DNA of 12,283 nucleotides from Acetobacteraceae bacterium (GTDB lineage: Bacteria > Pseudomonadota > Alphaproteobacteria > Acetobacterales > Acetobacteraceae): positions 1-12,283 of the forward strand of contig JACMOQ010000536.1 in assembly GCA_014377905.1 (NCBI GenBank). The letters run 5' to 3'. A model generated the notes under the pieces. The model saw only the letters and a list, made by a program, of their open reading frames with translations. It was not told the origin of the DNA and did not search any database. The translations under genes were made by a program, and so were the position numbers. Of the stretch, positions 6,069 through 12,283 are shown piece after piece. Position 1 is the stretch's first letter. Each line of letters begins with the position of its first letter.

Positions 6069-6821
6069 TGCCGGATCATATTTTGCTGCTGCTCGGCGCT
6101 GGGCTCCTCGCGGGCGGCATGAACGCGGTCGCTGGCGGAGGTACCTTCGTCACCCTGCCCGCGCTGATGTTCGCCGGCATCCCCCGCGGTTGCTGCCAAC
6201 GCATCATCCACCATCGCGTTGTTTCCTGGCACAGTCGCCAGCACCTACGCCTACCGCCGCGATATCGCTGCGATGCCGGGGCTTTCACTGCCGATGATGC
6301 TGGCGATCAGCGTCGCGGGCGGCCTGATCGGCGCGTTGCTGCTTTTGTTCACCCCGGCAGCTTCGTTTGAGCGCATCGTGCCGTGGATGTTGTTGCTTGG
6401 CACCATCGTGTTTGCCTTTGGCAAGCAACTCGGCAACGCCTTGCGCAAGCGAATGCGCATCGGGAACGCAACGGTTGCGGCGATGCAGTTCCTGCTGGCG
6501 ATTTATGGCGGCTATTTCGGCGCCGGTGTCGGCATCATGATGCTGGCGACGTGGTCGCTGTTCGGGCTCACCGACATCAAGGCGCTCAGTGGGATCCGCA
6601 CATTGATGGTCAGCGCATGCAATGGGGTGGCGGTGCTGTGTTTCGCTTTTTCGTCGCTAGTGTGGTGGCCGCAGACCCTGGTGGTGATGCTGGCCGCCAT
6701 CGCCGGCGGCTGGCTAGGCGCGCATTTGGCGCGCCGTGTTGCGACGGCACCGTTACGGACCAGCATCGCAATTTTCAATGCGTTGATGACCGCAACGGTG
6801 TTCTGGATGACCTTCCTTTAA
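6068..6821 (+). pseudogene. TSUP (TauE/SafE) family permease, frameshifted near 6181-6185
   Basis: TSUP proteins are 8-helix inner-membrane carriers for sulfur-containing or organic anions such as sulfite, sulfoacetate or taurine products. From ATG 6068, residues 1-38 give the hallmark first repeat GAGLLAGGMNAVAGGGTFVT and LPALMFAGIP. A run of five C (6181-6185) then changes frame. The plus-one frame continues AVAANASSTIALFPGTVAST and runs open to TAA 6819-6821, with the second repeat motif YGGYFGAGVGIMMLATW near 6509-6556 and hydrophobic helices to the end. Removing one C gives a continuous protein of about 250 residues, with GIPAVAANASST matching the family pattern GIPxVxANAxST exactly in length. 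The shifted part has no ATG at its head. Either a true pseudogene or a homopolymer sequencing error; the sequence alone cannot decide. Its start overlaps the previous stop (TAATG). Confidence 0.8.
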
Positions 6822-6831
6822 CGCATCCGCC

Positions 6832-7749
6832 TCAAATCGCGTCGTAAGGGTAAACGTCGCGCGTCCGTTCCAGCGGCGTGAAGGAGTTCTTCCAGGCCGG
6901 CAGCAGCGATTCGGCCATTTTTTCCGCCGTCCAGCCATCGCCGCGATGCATGGTGCGGATCGGGCGGGGCTGCGAGTAGAGGTAGATTTCATTGCCACGG
7001 GCGCCGAAAATCTGCCCGGTAACGTCTTTCGCCGCGTCAGACGCCAGGAACGCCGCGAGCTGGGCGACCTGATCGGGGCGGGTTTTGGCGGCGCGTTCCT
7101 GCAATTGCGCTTCCGACTGGCCAGGCACAGTTTCGATCATGCGGCTGAAGGCGTGCGGCCCGATGCAGTTGGACCGCACATGGTAGCGCGCCGCATCCCC
7201 GGCGATACCACGTGACATGCCGGCGATGCCGAGCTTGGCGGCGGCGTAGTTGACCTGACCGACCGAGCCGATAAGGCCGGAGGTCGAGGTCATATGAATG
7301 AAGCTGCCGCTTTCCTGGGCGCGGAAATAAGGGATGGTGGCGCGCGACACGTAGAAGGCGCCGTAGAGATGGACCTTGATCACGGCATCGAATTCTTCCG
7401 GCGTCATGCGGTGGAAGATGGTGTCGCGCAGGATGCCGGCGTTGTTGACCACGATGTCAATGCGGCCGAAGCGGTCAATCGCGGTCTTGACCATGCGCTG
7501 GGCGGCATCCCAATCGGCGACGCTGTCGGAATTGGCGACCGCACTGCCCTGGCCATAGAGCGCGTCAATTTCATTGACGACCTGCTGCGCAGGCGTGGCG
7601 TCCCCGCCCGAGCCATCGACAGCGGCACCGACGTCATTGACCACGATTTTGGCGCCGTTTTCGGCCATAACCAGCGCCATTGCGCGGCCAATGCCACGCC
7701 CCGAGCCAGTGATAAGGGCAACTTTGCCTTCCAGCATCTTCTTCGACAT
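6832..7749 (-). CDS. SDR-family 3-hydroxyacyl-CoA dehydrogenase-like oxidoreductase (MFE2 type)
   Basis: An NAD(P)-dependent dehydrogenase of the classical/extended SDR type, 305 residues, resembling the dehydrogenase domain of peroxisomal multifunctional enzyme 2, which oxidises 3-hydroxyacyl-CoA. It has TGSGRGIG (14-21), VVNDVGAAVDG (37-46), NNAG (102-105), Ser155 in HMTSTSG, and Tyr168 with Lys172 in YAAAK. The catalytic set is complete. After the core, ARGNEIYLYSQPRP and a tail to WKNSFTPL are typical of this subgroup and extend it beyond the usual 250 residues. I chose ATG 7749 because GGAGGAG stands five bases upstream and the protein begins MSKKMLEGKVALITG; the frame is open for 45 more codons upstream, but with no family similarity. 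Cytoplasmic. Divergent from the alpha/beta hydrolase, sharing a 125-base control region. Substrate unknown. Confidence 0.88.
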   Translation of the reverse strand: MSKKMLEGKVALITGSGRGIGRAMALVMAENGAKIVVNDVGAAVDGSGGDATPAQQVVNEIDALYGQGSAVANSDSVADWDAAQRMVKTAIDRFGRIDIVVNNAGILRDTIFHRMTPEEFDAVIKVHLYGAFYVSRATIPYFRAQESGSFIHMTSTSGLIGSVGQVNYAAAKLGIAGMSRGIAGDAARYHVRSNCIGPHAFSRMIETVPGQSEAQLQERAAKTRPDQVAQLAAFLASDAAKDVTGQIFGARGNEIYLYSQPRPIRTMHRGDGWTAEKMAESLLPAWKNSFTPLERTRDVYPYDAI

Positions 7750-7754
7750 GAAAA

Positions 7755-7761
7755 CTCCTCC
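7755..7761 (-). promoter_or_regulatory. Shine-Dalgarno site of the MFE2-type SDR
   Basis: GGAGGAG on the minus strand, five bases before ATG 7749-7747. It settles the start against the upstream in-frame codons. The 125-base divergent region 7750-7874 must also hold promoters for both genes. A TATATC on the minus strand lies close to this site, but I see no convincing -35 partner. Confidence 0.7.
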
Positions 7762-7874
7762 GATTGATATACCGCCCAACATGCGACGACGCGGCAGGGC
7801 TGTCACCCCCAGGCGGCGCTTGTCGGATTTGCAGCGGGATGGAATGATTTGTCGAAATGGTGGGATGACGACGC

Positions 7875-8699
7875 ATGCTGGCACTTGTTGAACCGGTTCC
7901 GGATTTAGCCAATCAGGCAGAGGTGATCCGCACCCCCTGCGGCGATGGGCATATGGTGTGGCGCAGCTTCGGCCGCGGGCCGGTTCTGGTGCTGCTGCAC
8001 GGTGGCACCGGATCGTGGCGGCACTGGGCGCGCAACATCGCCGACCTGTCGAAAACCCGTCGCCTGCTGGTCGCCGATCATCCCGGATTGGGCGATAGCG
8101 ACATCCCGCATGACCCTATCAGCCCGGACTCGATCGGGCGGATCGAGGCCGATGGCATCACACAAATCATCGGCAATGCCCCCTATGACATTTGTGGGTT
8201 TTCGTTTGGCGCGATGATTGCGGGCCATGTTGCCGACATCCATGGCGCGCGGGTTCGCACCCTCACTATCGTCGGCCCGGCGGCGTTGGGCATTCCGCGC
8301 CATTCAATTCAGTTGGAAAAGATCCGCAGCAAGGAAGGCGCCGAACGACGCGCCGCCAATCGCGAAAACTTGGCGCGATTCATGTTCCACAATGCGGCCA
8401 ACATCGATGAGACCGCCATCGACATCCAGGACCTCAATACCCGCCAGGCGCGGCTGAAAAGCAAAGGCTTTGCCCATACCGCGTCATTGCGGGATGCGGC
8501 CGGGCGGGCAACGGCGAAGGTTACCGCGCTGTGGGGGGCTGTGGATGTTACCGCCTATCCGAGCATTGATGAACGGATCGCGGCGCTGCGCACGGCGCGG
8601 GCGGATGCAGGGCTGGTGGTTATTCCCGATGCCGGGCATTGGGTGGCTTACGAGGCGGCGCAGGCGTTTAACGCGGCTCTTGAAGATATCATTCAGTGA
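7875..8699 (+). CDS. Alpha/beta-fold hydrolase (MhpC-like)
   Basis: A serine hydrolase of 274 residues with a complete fold: oxyanion-hole turn LLHGGTGSWRHW (40-51), DHPGLGDSD (68-76), nucleophile elbow GFSFGA with Ser110, acid Asp224 in LWGAVD, and His255 in DAGHWVAYE. The order and spacing fit the meta-cleavage-product hydrolase / esterase group of MhpC-like enzymes, which cut C-C or ester bonds in aromatic or cyclic-ester catabolism. The cap region (about 140-205) is charged and has no diagnostic motif, so the substrate is open. ATG 7875 has only a weak upstream purine stretch; an earlier start in frame is not evident. Divergent from the SDR, which suggests joint regulation in a catabolic function. 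A hairpin follows the stop within five bases. Confidence 0.82.
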   Translation: MLALVEPVPDLANQAEVIRTPCGDGHMVWRSFGRGPVLVLLHGGTGSWRHWARNIADLSKTRRLLVADHPGLGDSDIPHDPISPDSIGRIEADGITQIIGNAPYDICGFSFGAMIAGHVADIHGARVRTLTIVGPAALGIPRHSIQLEKIRSKEGAERRAANRENLARFMFHNAANIDETAIDIQDLNTRQARLKSKGFAHTASLRDAAGRATAKVTALWGAVDVTAYPSIDERIAALRTARADAGLVVIPDAGHWVAYEAAQAFNAALEDIIQ

Positions 8700-8703
8700 G
8701 CGT

Positions 8704-8727
8704 CTTCTTTGTTTGAAAACAAAGAAG
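8704..8727. repeat. AT-rich 11-bp inverted repeat just after the hydrolase stop
   Basis: CTTCTTTGTTT at 8704-8714 pairs perfectly with AAACAAAGAAG at 8717-8727 (10 usable pairs with a TGAA loop). It is followed on the plus strand by C and seven A (8729-8735), not by T, so it does not fit a classical plus-strand terminator, and on the minus strand the T-run comes before the stem. It may still end transcription of the convergent genes. From memory, similar hairpin plus A-run elements are common between genes in Acetobacteraceae. Confidence 0.6.
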
Positions 8728-8739
8728 CAAAAAAACTTC

Positions 8740-8801
8740 AATACTTTGTTGCGTTTGGCGTAGGACTGCCGAAAGACCAGATTCAAGGGCAACAAAGTGT
8801 T
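8740..8801. repeat. Long-looped inverted repeat with ACTTTGTTGC arms
   Basis: ACTTTGTTGC at 8743-8752 and GCAACAAAGT at 8789-8798 are exact reverse complements. The pairing extends outward to 8740/8801 with one G-U. The 36-base loop has a small possible GGC/GCC stem. A run of six T (8806-8811) follows on the plus strand, so this could act as a weak terminator for the hydrolase gene. The arms repeat the TTTGTT core of the neighbouring hairpin, so the region may be one composite element. Confidence 0.5.
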
Positions 8802-8813
8802 AAAATTTTTTAC

Positions 8814-8836
8814 CTGCCCTTCTGCCCTTGCGGCAG
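8814..8836. repeat. Tandem CTGCCCTT repeat with small hairpin
   Basis: CTGCCCTT occurs twice in direct tandem (8814-8821, 8822-8829). The second copy forms a 5-bp stem with GGCAG at 8832-8836 around a 5-base loop. It lies 22 bases beyond the end of the glycosyltransferase gene and may contribute to its 3' end on the minus strand. No T-run follows it there. Confidence 0.4.
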
Positions 8837-8858
8837 AACTAGGCGTCAGGGAAGCCGG

Positions 8859-9842
8859 TCAGCGATGCCAGCCGAACACCAGACCTTTGATCATCCGCAT
8901 GCCGACCTGCAAGGCGCGGCTATTGTTCACGTTGCCGCCCTTGCTCACACCAACGCGGGGATGAAAAGTCACTGGGCATTCCACTACCTCCTCGCCGGCG
9001 GCGATTGCGGTATCGAGAAAATAGGCATTGAATTCAAGGTTGACCTGGTCGGGTCGAAGGATCGGCAACACCCGTTCCAGGCTATCTCGGCGGCAGAGCT
9101 TATAAGTGGTTCCGACGTCGGTAATCGTGCTGCGGCCGAGATGCTTGGCTTCAAGCAATTTACCGACAAACAGATTGCCATAATACATGAAGGTGCTGAG
9201 CTGGGTGTCGCGGGCGCGCAGGCTTTCGACCGTGCGCGTGCCGTTCACGATGTCGGCGTGGGCGATATAGGCGATCAATTTGTCGATATCGTAGGCCCGG
9301 AAAGTGCAATCGCCCTCGCACAGGACGATAAAGTCACTCTCGGCGAGGCGAACGGCTTCGCTGAGGCAACGATGCACGCAAAAGCCATAGCCTTGGCGCG
9401 CCTCATCAAAGCCCAACGCGCCGGCGGCAATCGCGCGGGCCAGGGTCGCATCGGTGGAATTATTGCTCACCACGATCACCGTGCCGACCCGTGGATGGGA
9501 CAGAAAATCCGTCACCGCGGTCGCAATGCTGGCTTCGTCGTTGTAGGCAGTGAGCGCCACGGTGACTTTCCCCGCCGGCATAGGGTCGTACCGCACGGTA
9601 CGGTCCTGGCGCTTGCCAGGGAACAGGACAAACAGATCGGTCAATGCCAGGATCAGCCCGGCCATCAGCGGAACGCCGCTATACCAGACGATTTTCTCGT
9701 TGATCGGCAACAGAATCGCGTTGAGGCCAGGGATAATCCGCGGCACCGACATCACGGTGCCGAAAACATAAATCGTCAGCCCGAGCATCATCAGGATCAC
9801 GCCGTACATAAGCAGCGGCAAGCGGCGGAGCGTTGAAATCAT
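8859..9842 (-). CDS. Family 2 glycosyltransferase, membrane-anchored
   Basis: Transfers a sugar from a nucleotide-sugar, probably to a lipid or envelope glycan, at the inner membrane with the catalytic domain in the cytoplasm. The 327 residues begin with two hydrophobic segments (about 8-30 and 55-75). The GT-A domain follows: LTAYNDE (97-103), VVSNNSTDAT (124-133, nucleotide-binding Asp), CEGDCTFR (175-182, in the place of the DxD metal motif, read as E-G-D), TDVGTTYKL (241-249) and a C-terminal VECPVTFHPRVGVSKGG block. ATG 9842 is preceded by an AGGA about 10 bases upstream. It starts 45 bases after the end of the membrane protein gene upstream, on the same strand, so the two are probably one operon with related jobs in glycan assembly. 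Acceptor and sugar unknown. Confidence 0.83.
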   Translation of the reverse strand: MISTLRRLPLLMYGVILMMLGLTIYVFGTVMSVPRIIPGLNAILLPINEKIVWYSGVPLMAGLILALTDLFVLFPGKRQDRTVRYDPMPAGKVTVALTAYNDEASIATAVTDFLSHPRVGTVIVVSNNSTDATLARAIAAGALGFDEARQGYGFCVHRCLSEAVRLAESDFIVLCEGDCTFRAYDIDKLIAYIAHADIVNGTRTVESLRARDTQLSTFMYYGNLFVGKLLEAKHLGRSTITDVGTTYKLCRRDSLERVLPILRPDQVNLEFNAYFLDTAIAAGEEVVECPVTFHPRVGVSKGGNVNNSRALQVGMRMIKGLVFGWHR

Positions 9843-9887
9843 CGATCATGTTTCCTGTTCGCCGGATCAGCGTCGCATCCGGCCACC

Positions 9888-11153
9888 CTACAGACACGGC
9901 GCCTTACAGGAAACGTTGACCGTATCAAAGCCGGTGGTGAGCTGCAGCGCCGAGGGAAAATTCACCGCCGCCATCATTGCCGCGAGGAGGTAGATCGCAG
10001 CAGGCAGCTTCCAACCGCGGACGCCAACAACTACGCCGGCGGCTAACAGAAAGAGCGGGACAAAGCTGTGGCCGGCATAGATGTAGATGCTGTTGCGGAA
10101 TTGAAAACTGGTATGCATCAGCACATTGAAACTGAATGACGCCAGCAGAAGCAGTCCGATCATCCACCAGCCGGGCCGGCGCAGCCACATCCAAACGCCA
10201 GATATCAGTAGGCCCAACCATAGCCCAACCGTCGCCCAACCCAGTGGGGTATAAACCAGTTCGCGAAAATCCCACATGGAAATGCCACCGGGAATATCGA
10301 TAAAGCTGTAAGCCGGGGAAACCGCCGCCATCATGGTAAAAATCCCGGTGATGCCAAGGGCTCCAGTTTTCGGGCCGGCAAAGAAGCTCGCCCAATAGAT
10401 TTCTTTCAAGGTTTGCAACGGATCCGCCAGCACGCCCACCCAAAGATCGTACCAAATCGGCACGGCCAAAATCGTGGCGACCAGAACAATCGTCGCCGAC
10501 CACACCACAGTCCGCACAAGGCCACGTCGCACACCGAACTGGGCGATCTCCTGCGCCATGTGCGCCAGACCGAGTTGGGAAATATTCGACAGCGTAATGC
10601 CAACATTGGCGACCCCTGCACCGATCGTCCAGCCGGGTCGCAGAATCATGCCGCCCTGGCGCAGGAACACGAGCAGCCAGCCGAGCAGCAGCGCGTCCAT
10701 CGCCGGCCCGTAGGATTCGACCACAATCGCCAGGATGATCTGCACCCCTGAAACCGCGAACAGCACCGCCATCGCCGCCGAAATCGCCCGGGTTCCGCCG
10801 ATCGCCCGCACGCACAGATAGATCAGCCCCGGCCGCAGCGCCCCCAAAACCCCTGTCAAGATCGCCGCCGCGCCCTTTGCCCCCAATCCCGCTTCACGCA
10901 AAACATAGCCGAACGGATAGAGCAGCATTATCAGGGCATGACGAAATTCGCCGCGATAATTGTAATCGCCGGCATAGGCGGCGACGAATTTCTCCGGATC
11001 GAAGTCAAAAGCCAGGTTCCAATAGTCAAGAAACACGCCTTGCGACAGCCGCCATGCCATCGGCAGGTAGATTAGCGCCGCGATACCAATAATGGCGCCG
11101 ACAATGCGGGCATCGACCCGATCGAACGACACTGGCGCAGCCTTATGGTCCAT
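9888..11153 (-). CDS. Polytopic membrane protein of unknown function
   Basis: A 421-residue integral membrane protein that I do not recognise at family level. Roughly 11-12 hydrophobic segments can be seen, near residues 16-36, 72-88, 94-115, 122-145, 150-165, 177-195, 214-233, 266-282, 303-323, 329-347, 364-379 and 384-400. Between the first and second lies a polar loop with DYWNLAFDFDPEKFVAAYAG and DYNYRGEFRH, presumably outside the cytoplasm. The acidic and aromatic residues early in that loop are reminiscent of GT-C membrane glycosyltransferases, but no clear GT-C motif is present. It ends TVNVSCKAPCL. ATG 11153 has GGAGGG four bases upstream. It lies 56 bases after gltX and 45 bases before the family 2 glycosyltransferase on the same strand. 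A role in envelope glycan assembly with that enzyme is an inference from position only. Confidence 0.75.
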   Translation of the reverse strand: MDHKAAPVSFDRVDARIVGAIIGIAALIYLPMAWRLSQGVFLDYWNLAFDFDPEKFVAAYAGDYNYRGEFRHALIMLLYPFGYVLREAGLGAKGAAAILTGVLGALRPGLIYLCVRAIGGTRAISAAMAVLFAVSGVQIILAIVVESYGPAMDALLLGWLLVFLRQGGMILRPGWTIGAGVANVGITLSNISQLGLAHMAQEIAQFGVRRGLVRTVVWSATIVLVATILAVPIWYDLWVGVLADPLQTLKEIYWASFFAGPKTGALGITGIFTMMAAVSPAYSFIDIPGGISMWDFRELVYTPLGWATVGLWLGLLISGVWMWLRRPGWWMIGLLLLASFSFNVLMHTSFQFRNSIYIYAGHSFVPLFLLAAGVVVGVRGWKLPAAIYLLAAMMAAVNFPSALQLTTGFDTVNVSCKAPCL

Positions 11154-11209
11154 GGTGCCCTCCGAACGCGGTTCCCGGCGGCAGACGTCCCCCGCACCGG
11201 ATAACCGAC

Positions 11210-12283
11210 TTAAACTCTAGCAAGCTCTGCGAGTCGCCCCAAAACCTCGTCCCGGCCCAGGGCCGCTATTGTCGCGTCAATCGGCGGACTGGCAAGCCGC
11301 CCGGTGAGTGCCGCGCGCAAGGGCTGGGCGATATCGCCGAGTTTTTTGCCATGCGCTTCGGCGAAGGCGCGCAGGACCGCGTCGATCCCGGAGATGCTGA
11401 AGTCGCACGCTGCCAGATCGGGCGCCAGGGCGGCCAACAGGGCGCGTCCGTCAGCAGTCAGGGCTGCTAAAGCCTTGCCGTCCGGCGCCAGACGGGTGGT
11501 TAAAAATCGTGCAGCTTCGGTGAGTTCCACCAATGTTTTCGCACGCTCTTTCAACATCGGCAGCAGCACCGCAAGTCCTGGGGCCGCAACACCCAAGCGG
11601 CGTTCCACATCAGCCACCAGCCACGCTTCGTCGGTGCGACGCATCCACACCGCGTTGACCTGGCCGAGCTTGACATAATCCATCCGGCTTGGGCCGCGCC
11701 CGACGCCGTCGAGGTCGAACACCGCGATCGCCTCGTCACGTGACAGGATTTCGTCGTCGCCATGCGCCCAGCCGAGGCGCAGCAGATAGTTGCAGACCCC
11801 GTCCGGCACATAGCCGAGGTCGCGGAATTCGGTCACCGATTGCGCGCCGTGGCGCTTGGACAGCTTGGCGCCGTCGGGGCCGTGGATCAGCGGGATATGG
11901 GCAAATTGCGGCAACGCCCAGCCATTGGCCTGATAAATCTGGATTTGGCGGAAAGTGTTGGTAAGGTGGTCATCGCCGCGGATAACATGGGTGATCGCCA
12001 TGTCGTGGTCATCTACCACCACAGCATGCAAATAGGTCGGCGTGCCATCGGCGCGCAGGATGATCAGGTCGTCGAGTTCCGCATTGGCGACCCGTACATC
12101 GCCCTGCACCAGATCACCGACGATGGTGTCGCCAAGGCGTGGTGCTTTCAGGCGGATAACCGGGGCAATATCCGCAGGTGCATCCCGCGGATCGCGATCG
12201 CGCCTTGGGCTGTTCACTTTCAGCGAGCGCCCTTCGGCAGTGGCGGCGTCGCGCATCGCTGCGAGTTCGGCCGGCGACAAATA
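11210..12283 (-). CDS. gltX: Glutamyl-tRNA synthetase, 5' end outside the window
   Basis: Class I aminoacyl-tRNA synthetase that charges tRNA-Glu; in most alphaproteobacteria the main copy may also charge tRNA-Gln, which is then amidated. About 358 codons are present to TAA at 11210-11212. The N-terminal 100 or so residues, with the HIGH motif, lie beyond the right edge. Visible parts are SPAELAAMRDAA, the catalytic-domain block RLKAPRLGDTIVGDLVQGDV, ILRADGTPTYLHAVVVDDHD and MAITHVIRGDDHLTNTFRQI, the KMSKS-equivalent KLSKRHGAQSV, NYLLRLGWAHGDDEILS, and the C-terminal anticodon-binding helices ending LGRLAELARV. No frame damage is seen. The segment KVNSPRRDRDP replaces the more usual YDGRWR text. 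It is followed by the membrane protein after 56 bases with no clear terminator. Confidence 0.93.
   Translation of the reverse strand, partial: YLSPAELAAMRDAATAEGRSLKVNSPRRDRDPRDAPADIAPVIRLKAPRLGDTIVGDLVQGDVRVANAELDDLIILRADGTPTYLHAVVVDDHDMAITHVIRGDDHLTNTFRQIQIYQANGWALPQFAHIPLIHGPDGAKLSKRHGAQSVTEFRDLGYVPDGVCNYLLRLGWAHGDDEILSRDEAIAVFDLDGVGRGPSRMDYVKLGQVNAVWMRRTDEAWLVADVERRLGVAAPGLAVLLPMLKERAKTLVELTEAARFLTTRLAPDGKALAALTADGRALLAALAPDLAACDFSISGIDAVLRAFAEAHGKKLGDIAQPLRAALTGRLASPPIDATIAALGRDEVLGRLAELARV

Noticed and set aside
8709..9836. Long plus-strand open frame of 375 codons
   Set aside because: It lies antisense to the glycosyltransferase, whose protein has clear GT2 motifs and membrane segments. 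The plus product is rich in His, Gln and Arg with no recognisable motif, the usual shadow of a GC-rich gene.
9925..10815. 296-codon minus-strand frame inside the membrane protein gene
   Set aside because: Out of frame with the 421-residue hydrophobic protein, low-complexity Arg/Gly/Asp-rich, no ribosome binding site. A shadow frame.
11169..11207. Imperfect inverted repeat (CGGTT.CCGG / CCGG..AACCG) between gltX and the membrane protein
   Set aside because: Nine pairs with a bulge and an 18-base loop and no T-run; too weak for a terminator call in such GC-rich DNA.
1..12283. CRISPR arrays, tRNA/rRNA genes, insertion sequences, integrase or attachment sites
   Set aside because: No regularly spaced repeats, no tRNA-like cloverleaf, no transposase or recombinase motifs and no flanking terminal repeats were found by reading either strand.

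Overview
The window comes from a GC-rich bacterium. Codon use, protein style and gene families point to an alphaproteobacterium. An AT-rich intergenic hairpin next to an A-tract (8704-8735) resembles elements I remember from Acetobacteraceae, but that lineage call is an inference, not a measurement.

Layout. Positions 1-951, minus strand: the first 40 codons of an acyl-CoA carboxylase beta subunit, preceded by a broken oligopeptide-type ABC ATPase gene with an in-frame TAG and a short internal deletion. Positions 1087-4703, plus strand: an intact two-gene operon for an indolepyruvate:ferredoxin oxidoreductase-like enzyme (iorA-like and iorB-like, overlapping by ATGA). Positions 4703-6821, plus strand: a run of gene wreckage around one intact gene. 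In order it holds the N-terminus of a Rieske ring-hydroxylating dioxygenase spliced onto the C-terminus of a short-chain dehydrogenase (SDR), an intact cyclase-family metal hydrolase that looks like the isatin hydrolase branch, a second SDR collapsed to 44 codons, and a TSUP-type permease with a one-base frameshift. Positions 6832-8699: an intact MFE2-type SDR (minus) and an alpha/beta hydrolase (plus) transcribed divergently. Positions 8700-8858: a hairpin-rich convergent intergenic region. Positions 8859-12283, minus strand: a membrane-anchored family 2 glycosyltransferase, a polytopic membrane protein of unknown function, and the C-terminal three quarters of glutamyl-tRNA synthetase.

How the genes may work together. 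The plus-strand block reads as a former catabolic cluster for an aromatic, perhaps indolic, compound: 2-oxoacid oxidation by IorAB, ring oxygenation, dehydrogenation, hydrolysis of an amide or lactam by the cyclase, and export or uptake through TSUP. Several steps are now genetic scars, so the pathway is probably no longer complete at this locus. I found no CRISPR array, transposase, integrase, tRNA or rRNA, and no clearly new molecular system. The most informative feature is the pattern of decay: five damaged genes in about 6.8 kb, interleaved with intact ones. Two of the lesions are +1 changes in C-runs and could be sequencing errors. The deletions, the gene chimera and the nonsense codon are less easily explained that way.
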